Origin: Paulownia fortunei
Lineage: Eukaryota > Streptophyta > Magnoliopsida > Lamiales > Paulowniaceae
Length of the DNA stretch: 64,000 nt
NCBI GenBank assembly: GCA_019321725.1
Contig: CM033108.1
Coordinates: 6,900,060 to 6,964,059 of the forward strand
Direction of reading: 5' to 3'
The notes under the pieces were generated by a model. The model was not told where the DNA came from and did not search any database. It was given only the letters and a program-made list of their open reading frames with translations. Every line of letters starts with the position of its first letter. The first letter of the stretch is position 1. The position numbers and the translations under genes were made by a program. Shown piece by piece: positions 1 to 12,345 of the stretch.

Positions 1-592
1 GTGTAGTAAATTGTATTTAATGATTATAGAATATTTTAGTTAATTGTAATGAAAAACATAACCTAAGTTAAATAACCCGAGTTCATGTGGTTGTTGATTA
101 GATCAATATATCTTTTTTATTTTAATACATCGATTGAATTAAATCTAAAGAGTTTGTTCTAGGTTATTTGGTAGGTAGAGAATTTGGTAGAGAGCTTATT
201 CTACCTAATGAAAAATTAAGGAAAGATTGAGGTAGTAGAGGTTGTTATTACCTACGGTTGATAATTTTAATGGTAAACTCAACCAACTTTAATCAATTGT
301 TCACTTGTTGTTTTGATATTGATTGATTTATATTTTAATTAGTTTTAATTTCTGTGATTTAGTTACTCAATTCAACCCCCCCAACCGTTTGTTGTTTATT
401 TCTAAAATTTACTTATTAAAATCTTAGTTATAGACTAGTAATTTTGAAGTTAAAATTTTTAGTTAGTGAATTGATAGTAAATCAATTAAACTTAATCCTT
501 GTGGAATCGACTCTTACTCGTTCTATACTTGTTAAAAAATTATTGAAGTGTAAGGCTTAATTTAGGTAGACCTGCGACAACTGATCAAGTTT

Positions 593-610
593 TAGCGTTG
601 TTGCTAGGGA
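593..610 (+). other. Primer binding site of gypsy-1, tRNA-Asp type (degenerate)
   Basis: TAGCGTTGTTGCTAGGGA resembles TGGCGCCGTTGCCGGGGA, the complement of the 3' end of plant tRNA-Asp that primes many plant gypsy elements. The differences are mostly C-to-T or G-to-A. It sits about 85 bases ahead of the gag start, as expected for reverse-transcription priming. Confidence 0.6.
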
Positions 611-695
611 TCAAGCGTCTAATTGATTTATTATTCTTTTTAGTTTTTAATTTTAATTTACTTAGTTTAATTTATTTTGTTTTCTAATTGAAAAT

Positions 696-1870
696 ATGAC
701 TGTAAATTTTCAACAATTCATCACTCATAATGATTTACCGCCGCCATCTAAGAGTATCAATAAGATGAACATATCACTTCTTGAACAAAATCTCTCACAC
801 CTCACCTCTTTAGTGCGACAAATGATTGTAGGGCAACAAGTCAAAGTATGTGGAGTATGTTGCATGATAGGACATCCCACGAATATGTGTTCATCCCTCC
901 AAGAATGTTCTATGGAGCAAGCAAATGTGATTGGTGGTTTATCAGGTCAACCAAGGCAAAGATATAATCCTTTCTCCAAAATTTATAATAAAGAATGGAA
1001 TGATTATCCAAATTTTAGACATGGGAACCAACAACAACAACCCACTTCATTTCAAATGCCAAATTGACCATCGAGTTTTCTCCAATCGAATGTGCAACCA
1101 CCCTTCTCCACAACAATCGGGTTCATTATTAGAGGATCTCGTAAAAGCACTTGCTACCAATACTATGCAATTTCAACAAACCACACCAACCCATATCCAA
1201 TATTTTGAGAATCAAGTAGGGTAAATAGCCACTAGCTTAAGCTGATTGGAAACACAACGATCGGGCAAGTTATCTTCCTAACCCATGGTGAATCCTAAGC
1301 AAAATGCATGTGCCATAACTCTTAGAACCGAAAAGCAATTAGAGTCTCTTAGCATGCCAACAAAAGGAGTATCCAAAGAGGTTGAGAATAGCGAATCAAA
1401 CAATACCATCCCTTCCTTAGATGATTCTCATTCTCCTACTCATCTATCACTTGTAGTCAAGGAGAATCCAAAGTCGGTAATCACTCATAAACCTCTCTCT
1501 CATACTTATATAACACCTACACCTTTTCCTAGCAGATTAACAAAGTTTAAGAAAGAGGAGCAGGAAAGGGAGATCCTTGAAACTTTTCAAAAAATAGAGA
1601 TTAACATCCCTCTTCTTGATGCCATCAAGTAAGTGCCTTGCTATGCCAAATTTATCAAGGAGCTATGCACTAATAAAAGAAATTTGAGAGAGGATGAAAA
1701 AACATCTTCAATGGAGTTTAAACTAAACTTTGACCATCTTAAATATGTCTACTTGAGTGAGAAAGAAACACCACTAGTTAGCATTGCTAAAGACCTCACT
1801 CAAGTATAAAAGGGCAAATTTTTTTGGGTGCTTCGAAATCATAAGACGGTGATTAGATGGATGATGGCAA
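696..1870 (+). pseudogene. gypsy-1 gag-pol pseudogene with internal deletion
   Basis: Remains of a gypsy polyprotein. The frame at 696-1067 carries the C-terminal part of gag with a CCHC-like zinc knuckle (VCGVCCMIGHPTNMC) and the family word YNPFSKIYNKEWNDYPNF. A second frame from 1285 carries the gag-protease linker (NACAITLRTEKQLESL) and PFPSRLTKFKKEEQEREILE, followed by NIPLLDAIK, a stop at 1630-1632, then VPCYAKFIKELCTNKR. From about 1720 the text becomes the start of the reverse-transcriptase region (HLKYVYLSEKETPLVS, VLRNHKTVIRW). The protease core and everything after the RT entry are therefore missing. Stops at 1630 and 1807 stand where relatives have glutamine (CAA to TAA). The element cannot make protein. 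Family assignment is from recognised motifs, not from a search. Confidence 0.75.
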
Positions 1871-3599
1871 TATTAACATATGTTGATTAGTGAAAAGGAG
1901 ATGATGTTGATCTCTCTAACTCTTATTCTCTTTTTTTTCTATCCATTTTATTTGATATAGTTCTTTTATTTGCTTTGTTTGTGTATACCAATCCAACCTT
2001 ATTATATTTCATTATTTATTTTAGTAGCCTTGGCTTATATTGAGGACAATGTAAGGATTAAGTATGGGGGGAAGGATTTAGGATTTGTTTTTTTGAGTTT
2101 TTGACTTATATCTTTCCTTGTTTTGTTTTATTTATGTCTCCTTTTTAAATTTTTGAGTTCTAGGTGTTCTTACAACTTCTATGATGAGAATTGAGTATAA
2201 ATCATATGGTTATGTTTGACGATATGTGTTGTTTTAGACCTTGATATTATTATTTGGTTGATATATTTTTCGTGACGATCATAATCATCTCTTTTTGCAC
2301 AAATAGCTATGTTCTTTGGTATGGGGACAAGTATGTCAAAATAGGTAGTTTTTATACCCTCACTTTAATTAGCACTTGGTTTCGATATGTAGGAGTTGAA
2401 AATTAAAACTCTTTTGGAGGTTTCTCGAGGTGAACAACTGATTGAGCATCACTTGAAAAATGATTAAGGAATTAGGATTTTTAGCACCATGGCCAAATCA
2501 GCTTGTTTCCCATATGATGTTCCAAGAAAACATTCTCCACAGTGAGCCACTTTGAGCCTTTCATTGAATAAGCTAGTCTAGTGGTAACCATATCTTCTTA
2601 CCTAGTCTAAATACACTATTATCCCACCCTTGTTCTAAAAATAAATTGGAACTTGAGAGATATTTCGATGACAAGGTGAGCTTGTAAAAGAAATTTCGGA
2701 TGAAATAGAAGATAAGTGTGGGGGAGCTCAAAAAAAGAAGAAAAGAATGGAAAATATTGAAAAAACATATTTATACAAAAAAAAGGAAAAAAGTTGTAAA
2801 ATATTGAAAAAGAAACTTATTTGCAACTAAAAATGGGATATTAAAAAGTTGATAAGAATGATGAAGAAAGGTTCAACACAATGATATTAGCCCATAATGT
2901 TGAAACTTGTGAATTATGAGAATCATTCCTTGATGAGATTTATGTTACTTATTCCATGAAGTTTTTAGAAACTTTGTTGCTTCATATCCCTTTCTTTCTT
3001 ATGCCACACACTACCCATTGGCCCCATTACAACCATTGTTTAAGACCTTTTAATTTCACGTGGTGCATTTGCTGTAGTGGAGATATGTGTCAAATGATGA
3101 GCCTATGATGTTTAACTCTCTCATTAGAGACCAGATGATGCTTTTTGTGAGGTTCTATGAGAATTCACCTATTTGAATCATGTATAGTTTCATTACTATT
3201 GACAATGGCTATTCACACACACACTTGAGTATGATTATTGTGGAAGTATATTTACTTTTGAATAACTAAGGGTTAGATTCAACACTTGTTTGATTTCACT
3301 ATTATATTACTTTGTTGCTCCTTGAAAATTAATCATTGGAAGTTAGGTGTCATAGGTGTTTATGGTATCACCACTGAAAGTCCTCACGAGACTACAACTC
3401 ATCCTCTATGGTCCATCTAGGGGTTTGAAGGCTTGTTACAAATGCTAAATGCAATCGTGACTTGTAGTAAGAATTGGCTTGGCTGAAATATAGCAAACTT
3501 ACTAATTCAACCCCCAAGGTAGTATTTGAAGAGCATCTTGAGAAGACAACCTTAATATAAGGGTAATTACCTTTAAGGCAAGTGGGAGATTATTAAAGC

Positions 3600-4629
3600 A
3601 GTACCCAGTCAGCCAATTGATTAGCTTTCTTTATACTCTTGTAGAAACAATCTTTTTCATATTGATATCAATTAATGGTAATCTTTATCTTGAATTCACC
3701 AGTATAAGAATTAGGTGAAGTCCATAGACCAAACATAACTATAGGGTAGGGTTACACATATGATGACGATCATGGAATATATCTTTATGGTTTTGGTCTT
3801 AAAATATTTCAAATTAAGGGTCAATGAGATAGGATATCAATGATCCTGTTGATACTTGCGCTTGTGGTGTAGGCTCGTAAGTAGGATGCTTTGTTCCATA
3901 GGCATCCATGTAGTGACATGTTGTTAGGATGCTTAAGTAGAATTATTTATTATTTGATTGGATTTATTAATTCAATTAGACCTTTTTAATTGATAGAGAT
4001 CAACAAATAGTCTTAATTAAATTAATTAAAGAATGGCGAAATTGCTATTCTATTATTTTCTCTTATAGGAACTAGCGATAACTATTATCATATGCGAGAC
4101 AAAAAATTAAACATTCATTCTATTGATATCCTTTTATAATAAGGTCTTTAACTATAAATGTCTCTATTATTTTATTCAAATTTCATCATCCTCTAGATGA
4201 AAATTAGAAAAACCTCATTTCCTAGTAGGCCTGAGGTCCAATTTATATTATCTGCACCCCAGTTTTACAAGCCCATATACAACATTAAAATGTGGTTAAT
4301 AGATTAATGATTGCATCCCCATACGACCCTCAAGCTATTTTACCACAACTTTCCCATATACTCCAATTTTAAGAGCCTATATGCTACTTATGTCAAGCGA
4401 GACCCATCAACATCCATATTAATGAAATATTTAAATATCCCATGAGTCATGGCCAACATTTAACATCGCATTACATGGTCATCTCCATGCAAGTAATGAT
4501 ATCTTTCCATCACTTAGCATATCCTACAACTTTAGCTAATGCACTAAATGTGGTAGCAAGTCTCATGTCATATACTTTTGATGGAAAGCATACACAATTA
4601 GATCTAACCCAATATGGCCCATATTAACT
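3600..4629. other. AT-rich DNA left of the CACTA element, no gene
   Basis: No supportable gene. A stretch starting TGTTAGGATGC at 3922 resembles, for about 100 bases, the beginning of the minus-strand LTR at 14834-15465 (shared words TTAATTGAT, GAGATCAA, TTAATTAAATTAATT), but in the opposite orientation. It may be a fragment of a related LTR. A purine tract AAGTGGGAGA at about 3579 is the kind of sequence that precedes a 3' LTR. The CACTA element interrupts this DNA at 4630. Confidence 0.4.
4627..4629. repeat. Target site duplication ACT, left of CACTA
   Basis: The three bases directly before the element equal the three directly after it at 13407-13409. A 3-bp duplication is the CACTA signature. 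Confidence 0.9.
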
Positions 4630-5440
4630 CACTACAGGAAAAAGAGAAAATAGTGACGAAGTTTTAGTGACGAAGTTTTAGCGACGAAAGGTGATTTTTG
4701 TCGCTAAGATTAAATATTTGCGATGAAACAAACTAACAGCCTTGCTAAAAGGAGAAAAAAGTATAATTAATTTATTTTTTTTATTTTTGTGATGACATGT
4801 CAGCGCATCATCACTAACAATAAATGTAATTTTATTCTTTTTTATAAAAATGTTAGCAACGGATGTAGAAATTATAGTCGCTAAGATTGAATGCCAGCAG
4901 CGAGTAGTGGAACTTTCATTGCTAATTATAAAAAATATATAAATTTATATTTTTTCCTATTTTAGCGACGAAGTTTCTCATTTTTGTCGCTAAAGTAAAA
5001 AAACTTATTCTTTTTTAAAAATTTTCTTAGCATTTTGCAATGATTTGTACATTCTGTCACTAAATGGTTTGTATGCTAGCGGCGAGTACTGGAACTTTCA
5101 TCACTAACTATAAAAAATATATAAATTTATATTATTTTTCTATTTTAGTGATGATGTTTCTCATTTTCATCGCTAAAGGAAAAAAATCTATTTTGTTTTA
5201 AAAAAATTCGTAGCATTTTACAACGATTTGTACATTCTGTTGCTAAGTGTTTTGAAACTTAGCGACGACATTCAGATTAATGTCGCTTAGAGTAATTTAA
5301 GTTTTATTTTTTTTAATTTTTCTTATCTTAGCGACGAGGTATCAAGTTGTCATCGCTAAGTTTCATTTAATTTTTATTTTTTTTATATTTAACAAATATG
5401 TTAGCGATGATATGCCCTTGTTTCATCGCTAAGATGTCGG
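4630..5440 (+). repeat. 5' subterminal repeat array of the CACTA element
   Basis: At least ten copies of a 10-11 base word TTAGCGACGAA, exact or with one or two changes (for example TAGTGACGAAG, TAGCGATGAT), some direct and some as the complement GTCGCTAAG. In many cases a direct and an inverted copy lie 10-25 bases apart and could form small hairpins. In En/Spm the TNPA protein binds short subterminal repeats of this kind. That role is inferred here. Confidence 0.85.
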
Positions 5441-5490
5441 ATTTTAACTTTTTCCTTTTTTTTATTCCCCAATTGAGCCCTTTCATCTCA

Positions 5491-5510
5491 CTCTCTCTCT
5501 CTCTCTCTCT
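5491..5510 (+). repeat. (CT)10 microsatellite
   Basis: Pure CT dinucleotide run inside a pyrimidine-rich stretch of the CACTA element, upstream of the transposase. The open frames across it (PSRVPPCLLYH and histidine-rich text) look like low-complexity artefacts, possibly an untranslated leader. Confidence 0.9.
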
Positions 5511-7017
5511 TTTTTTCTCTCCCTCGCGCGTGCCTCCCTGTCTGCTATACCACCGTCGCTCCCACAACCGCCACCACCATCACTCACACAATTGCCATCC
5601 CACAACCACTGCACTGTCACTCCCATAGCTATCGCCACCATTTGCTCCTCCTTCCACCATGGGTCACTTTCATCCAGCTACCATACGTTCCTTCGCGGTC
5701 AGCCACTTTCACCTCGTTGCTCAAACTTCTGCTCCCGCACCAACACTACCTTTTTTTGCATTAGGTAAAGTTTGTATTTAATCCATAAGTCATTTTGGTT
5801 ATTTTTGCTTTTTTTGTATTTCTTGTTCTTACTAAGAGCTTTAGCAGACATAGTTCGATGTGTGTGAGCCTATTTTAGAAACAACTTGAAAAAACAACCC
5901 ATAACTGTGTGCTATCTGTTCAGATCAAATACTGCAATTTTAATTCACTCTATCTTGTTTGTGTTTATCTTGTGCAGAAAAAAACATTTTGTTGATGTGG
6001 TACTGTGTCTGATAGGTAGTTCATACTTTGGCATTTTCTTAAAGAAAGCATATCTATATTTGGAAAAACTTGCTTTGATCATTCAAGAGGTGAAACTAGT
6101 AAACTAGAACTCTTTAGCACAATTTCTCAAGCTAGAAGGGCGTAGTTAAGATTTTAGTTTAAACTTTTCTTAGTGACTCTTTGGATAAGTTTATATTTTT
6201 GTATTCCTTTTGGCAATAGAGGTTTTTGTATATGCTGGATAAATCTATTTGCTTAGCTACTTGTATTTTGAGTTAATTTTATGCATCATAACAATAATGA
6301 GGGTATTTTCCTAAATTTATTTTAAATATGTTTAAGTTTTTATATAATTTATATACTTTAAATTTTATAAGATATTAGATATTATGTTAAAAATAGACTC
6401 TTTAGGTGTTTTAATAAGATAAATTTATGGAAATTATAAAACTATATTAGTAATGATAAAACTTTAATTTAAATGATCAAACTAAACAAAACTTGTTAGG
6501 TCTTCACATCTAATTCGTGGTCTTATTTATCCTATTGAATACGTTATAACTATACATATCATGCATATACATTTACAAACCTTAGACCTTGTTTGGAATT
6601 TAGCATCGAAATTTAAAATCTTTAATGATTTTAAAATTTGATGTTAAATTCTGAATTATCTATTTTGGACTATTTAACAACATGTACTTAATTGTGATTC
6701 TATATTAGTATGCTCTTTGTCTCGTGTATGTGATTCACTATTTTGGTTTATATATCTCCTTATTCTTTGTGTACACAATAATATATGTACTTGGAGAACT
6801 ATAGAGAGATGTTGCTGAAATTTTCACGTGCATAAAATAAAGTGGTCATACTTATAAAATCATAATTAAGTACACATTCTTCAATAGGATAGGGCCCTTA
6901 CCAAAGAGTGAAAGGAGAAGTGGGAGTAATGCATGTCATTATGAACATGAATGATTTAAATCAATTATCTAATCACTATCATCAACAGGTTATATACTTA
7001 TGGATCGAAATTAGATA

Positions 7018-10000
7018 ATGAATCAGAATCGAGTGGCTTCAGAATACATAAATAGTTTAAACTATTTTTTGTATGTAGCAAAGAATTATATGTCAATCTT
7101 TGGGTTATCAAAGATTCGTTATCCTTGTCGAATATATGAAAATTTATATCAATTTAATTTAGATTGCGTTCGAGGACACCTTTATAGATGGGGGATTTCT
7201 ATACAAAGTGTGGACTTTTCATGGAGAAGTTACTACACCAAGTGTTGATATGAATCTCGTAAATAAAGTTGAACATGTGAGTGTGGACGAAGAAGATGAC
7301 ACTTTACTTGATATGTTAAATGACTTAAGGGATGCTGAAGTTGTTGGTAATAGTGGGGTTCGATAGGTGGATAATAATGAGAACACACCTACAGAGGAGT
7401 TGGGAGAAAGTTATATATCAATGTTTGAATAAGCACGCACAACGAGAGTTATATTCAGGTTGTACCAATTTTTCTGTATTTAATTTCTTAGTGAAATTAA
7501 TATATGTGAATGTGTTAAATGGTTGGAGCAATAAGTCATTTAATATGTTGCTTCAATTATTGCGAGAAGCATTTCCGAAATCAAATGCAATTCCAAACTC
7601 TCATTACGAAGCTAAGAAAATATTAAGAGAGTTAGGGTTGGGATATGAATCTATACATGCTTGTAAAAATGATTGTATTTTATTTTGGGATGAATACGAG
7701 GGCAAGGATACATGTCCGATGTGTAAGGAGCCCTAATTTAAATATGATGAGGTGAATAAGAAAAAAATCCCTAAAAAAGTCTTTTGATATTCACCTTTGA
7801 AGCCAAGACTTAAGCGGTTGTTTGTGTCGAAACATATAGGAAAGGATATAAGATGGCATAAGGAGAAATGGTTGAAATATATGAGGTATTGAGACACCCA
7901 GCTGATGTTGAATCATGGAAAGAGTTTGACAAGTTGCATGAAATATTTGCAAATGATCTTAGAAATGTTCGTTTAGGCTTGGTAACTAATGGTTTTAATC
8001 TATTTGGAAACATGTCTAATGCTTACAGTATGTGGCCAGTTTTACTTGTGTCGTATAATTTACCCCCATGAAAAATGATGAAAACATCGTACATGATTAT
8101 GTCTCTTTTAATATTTAGGCCTAAGGCACCTGAAAAAGAGATAGATGTGTACTTGCATTCTTTAATCAATGAATTGAAGGAGTTATGGAGTGAGGGCATA
8201 GAAGCATATGATACAACTACTGAATTAATATTTTCAATTACATGATATTGTTGTGTTGATAATTCATGACTTCTCAGCATATGGGACAGTATCTGGGTGG
8301 AACCCCAAGGGTTATAATGCATGTCCTGTATGTTTTGAAGATACTGTGAGTCAAAGATTACATAGTAAAATATGTTACATAGGCCATCATCGATTCCTAC
8401 ATGATAAGCACTCGTGGCATAAAAATAAGAGTTTCAATGGAAAGTTTGAAAGTGAAGGTCCACCATGAACCTTTAGCGGTACTGACATTTTAACTCAGTT
8501 AGATGTGCTACCTAAAGTGACCTTCGGTAAAGATCCTACGGTGACTGGCAAAAGAAGATGGTAGGTTGGTGATATGAATTGGGTTAAGAAGTCATTTTTC
8601 TTTGAGTTAGAGTATTGATCAGACTTGAAGTTGAGACATAATCTGGATGTTATGCACATTGAAAAGAATATTTATGATGCTCTGGTTGGCACATTGTTGA
8701 GTATAGATAGGAAGTCGAAGGACACGATCAAAGCTCGGTTAAATATGTAAGATATGGGTATAAGGAGTGAATTGCACCTGAATAAGACTGGGGATAGAGT
8801 CACTAAGCTACATGCAAGTTACACATTCACTTTGGAAGAAATGCATGAATTTTGTCAGTTTTTCAAATCCATGAAGTTCCCCAATGGTTGTGCTACAAAT
8901 ATCTCAAGGAATGCGAATGTGAATGACGGAAAATTATATGGCTTACAGATATATGACTGTCATGTCCTTCTGCAAAGAATACTTCTAATTGCTATAAGAA
9001 AGTTTTTGCCAAAGGATATGTGTGGCATAATTGTTGAGCTATGTGACTTTTTCAAAAAACTCACTTCAAGAACTTTACATGTTAGAGACTTGAGTAAAAT
9101 GAAGGAGGATATAGTATTCATTTTATGCAAGATGAAACGAATATTTCCTTTGATATTTTTTGACATTATGGTTCACTTGGCAGTTCATTTATCCCACAAA
9201 ATCATATTAGCTGGACTTGTTTCATCACGATGGATGTACCCATTTGAAAGGTATTTGGGAACGCTCAAAAAGTATGTTTGCAATATGGCATGATCAGAGG
9301 GATCTATTACAGAGGGATATATTGTGAATGAAGCATTGACTTTTTCATCTTTGTATATAAGCCAAATTGAAACAAGATTTACTAGACTGAAACGTAACAA
9401 AGATATTAGTCAACCTATTTCATTCATCTTAAGTGTTTTCAATCAACAAGTAAGAGTGATGGGCAACCAAAGAAATCATGAATTGCCTCTTACTTTACAT
9501 AAGAAAGCACATTGGTATATTCTCAATAATTACAAGGAAGTCGACCGATATAGAAAGTAATATTTCAAATTCTATTTTATTTTTTTTTCTTAATTTTGAT
9601 TGAGATCGTTATAGTTATATATATTTGTGTGCAGTGAACATTTTCAAATTCTTTCGTTAAAAAATCCTTCAAACTACATTTTACAATGTCACGAGAAGCA
9701 ATTTCCAGTGGTTTAGGGACAAAATGATTAGGGTAAGAAATCAAAAAAATCTGGAGGCCACAGATGAACTATACTCTCCAGCATTGGAACCTAATGTTGA
9801 AGTTTGACTATATGATGCTTGTATTATTAATGGTGTTCGATACCATACACTTTCTCGTGATACTCATTGGATTACTCAAAATAGTGGGGTTAGTGTGCCA
9901 TCATTCGACGACGACTATAACTTAGATTTTTTTGGAGTTTTGAAGGATATTGTTTTAATTTTTTACACGTTTGGATATAAGGTATATTTACTCTAGTGTG

Positions 10001-10480
10001 ATTAGTTCTAGTATAACTCAAAAAAAAATCAGTCGTGCAAGAGTTCGGTCTAACATGTATTGACATATCTAAGATATGGTATGATGATTTATTCATTTTG
10101 GCAACTCGGGCAAGACAAATTTATTAGTTGGATGATATAAAGCAAGGAGGAAGATAGAAAGTTGTGCAAAAGGTGCAACATCAAGAAATATATGAATTAA
10201 CCAAAAAAGAAGATAAAAATAGCGAGAAACATCAATTTGAAAGTTCATCTGACAATGAGCCTAATTAAAAGATTTCATCAGATGAGATAAGCTTAAGTGT
10301 TTGTGAAGATTTAAAAATTTTAGATCTCTACAAACTAGACATTAAACCTCAACATATAGAATTATTAGATACACAAGCAAGACTCTCTAAGAACATGCAT
10401 AATTTCATTAATGATGAAGATAAAGACACTGAATTAGATAATGAGGGAGAAGAGCAAATATTGTTGTCTAATGATGGTAG
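7018..10480 (+). pseudogene. TNPD/TNP2-type CACTA transposase pseudogene
   Basis: Decayed transposase. Segments in order: transposase-associated domain from 7018 (SEYINSLNYFLYVAKN, then VRGHLYRWG), broken by an extra G in the run at 7190-7194 and resumed in another frame (FLYKVWTFHGEVTTPSVD); a segment to 7736 with NGWSNKSFNMLLQLLREAF and CPMC; TNP2 core pieces VRLGLVTNGFNLFGNMS (about 7960), KEIDVYLHSLINELKELW (about 8130), GWNPKGYNACPVCFEDT (8294) and LRHNLDVMHIEKNIYDALV (8631); DUF4218-like from 8754 (SSRWMYPFERYLGTLKKYV), a TGA at 9291-9293 replacing arginine, then EGSITEGYIVNEALTF; and DUF4216-like from about 9800 (INGVRYHTLSRDTHWITQ, FFGVLKDIV). Many stops and frameshifts remain. The enzyme normally cuts and joins CACTA ends. 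This copy cannot be translated. Domain names come from memory of the families. Confidence 0.88.
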
Positions 10481-10842
10481 TGACTAATGATATAAACTAT
10501 CAACTTTTATTTTACTTCATTTTATTAAGTATTTATACTATGTTATTCATATTTTCTAGTTAATCATTCAATTTCTAATGTTACGAAAAAATTAAGATCT
10601 TATGAACTTATGAACTTTCCCATAGACATTATAAACTTCTCATAAGAAAATAACAGAAATACAATAGGCATGTATGGTTTCCTTTCTTGGAATTATTTTA
10701 TCATTTGTTTTATCTCTGACTTTATTTTATTTCTTTATTATTGTTAATTATGAATGTTAATAATTATTATTTCAATCCTGATATCTATATCTTTTGATTG
10801 TGTTTACTAATTATTATTTTTTAGTTATTTGCTAGCAGCTGT

Positions 10843-12345
10843 TTGTACCCTGTAGCCACCATCTACTACAATTACTCCTCCAAGTTCTGCTTACAGTAAG
10901 ATTTTTAAATATATTAATATTATTCCTAATTTGTTAGTAAAGATCATAAATAATCTTATTTGTATTATCTATCTAACCACATGTTTGTTTTTTATAGGCA
11001 TACCTCCTAAAAGGATTATGGAGCAACCCGTTATTGATCGAGCTATTACTGACATTCCAATGGAGGAGGGTACATCCGATAATTTGTTTTGTTTTTCAAC
11101 TTGTTTTATATTATCATTATTTAATAATTATGTTGATGAGTAATCTAACATATTTTTTTACTATTGCAGTTTCTACGCAGAGGCAGTATCGAGATACGAG
11201 AGCTGCACAAGGTGACAAACTCATACATTATATAGAGGAGATAGGGAGGATACCAGTCACATTTTGCAAATCTGATAGCCGTCCTACAGGGCAGCATGGA
11301 TCCTTCTTTATGATGGGGCTCGGTGTAGTAGTGTAGAAGTTTGTACCGTTACAAGTTGCTGATTGGAGGCACATAATAGAGGAGCAGAAGAGGCCCATAT
11401 TTGATCAGTTGTCAGTTAGTATAATTAACTATCTTATTTTTCTGTTTACTTTCTCTTTGATATATTAAATATTAACATATTTTTTTTTGTTGGCTATGTT
11501 TACAAATTTTGGCACAGGACTAGAGCCAGTTAAGAAAGAGACCGACAGGCTGATGAGTGCTCAATGTAGGGACAACCACGAGAAGATGCACAAATACCTT
11601 GGGAGGAGCGACTGAAACATTTGCCTCATGATTTATGTAAGACTCAGGTGGATTGGGAGTATATGTGTACATTATTTGAGTTAGAGGAGTTTAAGGTTAA
11701 TTAAATAATAAGTTTTAGCTACTTTATTTAAAGAAATTTTATATTTATTAATTTAATCTTATAATATTTACTACTTTAACTTTTTTTTGTAGAAATGATA
11801 AATGACGAACTTTGCCGACCAAAGTTGTTTCTTTAAGTAATTAATTAATTCAATTGTTTCTTTGCAATTTATTTGAAACTAAATATGTTGACATATTTAT
11901 TAATTTTAGGATAAAATGGTGCGATTTCGAGAGGAGTATCGAGAGTTACAGGCTCACACAAATACCGAGGATGATGCTCAAGCCTTAGACGACGTACAAA
12001 TTGCAGATAGAGTGTGTGACCAGGTCCTTAATACACGTTCATGCCATATGCGTGGGCTTAGAAATGAGCCCAAACCTCTCAGGTCGACTACTTCTGAAGC
12101 TATATCATCCAGACCGACTAATATAGCGCTTAGAGATCAGCTTCATATGATACAGGAGGAGCTAGCAGACACCAGGACTGAGCCACTAGTTTACAAAGAC
12201 AGACTGCATCTCATGGAGTCATAACAAGTCATGATTCTATAGATTCTTGATAAGGTGTCTCTCGGTACATTGCAAGTGATACAATCACTGAGCCAGCAGC
12301 AACCATCCTCCTTAGCTCTACCTAAGCCTCCACTGCCTCAAACTT
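10843..12345 (+). pseudogene. TNPA / PTTA-En/Spm-type second CACTA gene, degenerate
   Basis: Second gene of the CACTA element, in exon-like pieces. Proline/threonine-rich start near 10860. A block at 11166-11333 reads QYRDTRAAQGDKLIHYIEE, IGRIPVTF and RPTGQHGSFFMMGLGVVV, followed by a TAG at 11334-11336 and then KFVPLQVADWRHI; this is the conserved PTTA/En/Spm region. About 11540-11700 gives RDNHEKMHKYLGRS and KTQVDWEYMCTLFELEEFK after frame changes. The final part, 11916-12224, reads MVRFREEYRELQAHTN and is acidic/hydrophilic, with RDQLHMIQEELADTR suggesting a coiled coil. AT-rich gaps between the pieces look like introns. In En/Spm this protein binds the subterminal repeats and helps excision. 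It is not functional here as it stands. Confidence 0.7.

Larger units (their letters stand above)
1..3600 (+). mobile_element. Ty3/gypsy retrotransposon remnant (gypsy-1)
   Basis: Degenerate plus-strand Ty3/gypsy element. In order: LTR-like AT-rich DNA up to about 590 (its start is outside the window), a decayed tRNA-Asp primer site at 593, a gag-pol pseudogene at 696-1870, and a long noncoding tail. The tail has the words GAGGACAAT and AAGTATGGGGG near 2042-2070 and AAGTGTGGGGG at 2714-2724, which match the 3' noncoding part of the better preserved gypsy element at 22238-28466. No 3' LTR matching the 5' end could be found, so the right boundary is approximate. From 1870 to 3600 there is no coding potential. 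Confidence 0.7.

Noticed and set aside
4442..4627. 61-codon frame just left of the CACTA element
   Set aside because: No motif, no start context, and it ends at the transposon junction; background in AT-rich DNA.
5398..5628. Possible small protein over the (CT)10 repeat in the CACTA element
   Set aside because: Microsatellite-driven on one strand and mirrored by an Arg/Glu-rich frame on the other; probably a leader.
8960..9400. Minus-strand frames of 68-71 codons
   Set aside because: They are antisense shadows of the CACTA transposase.
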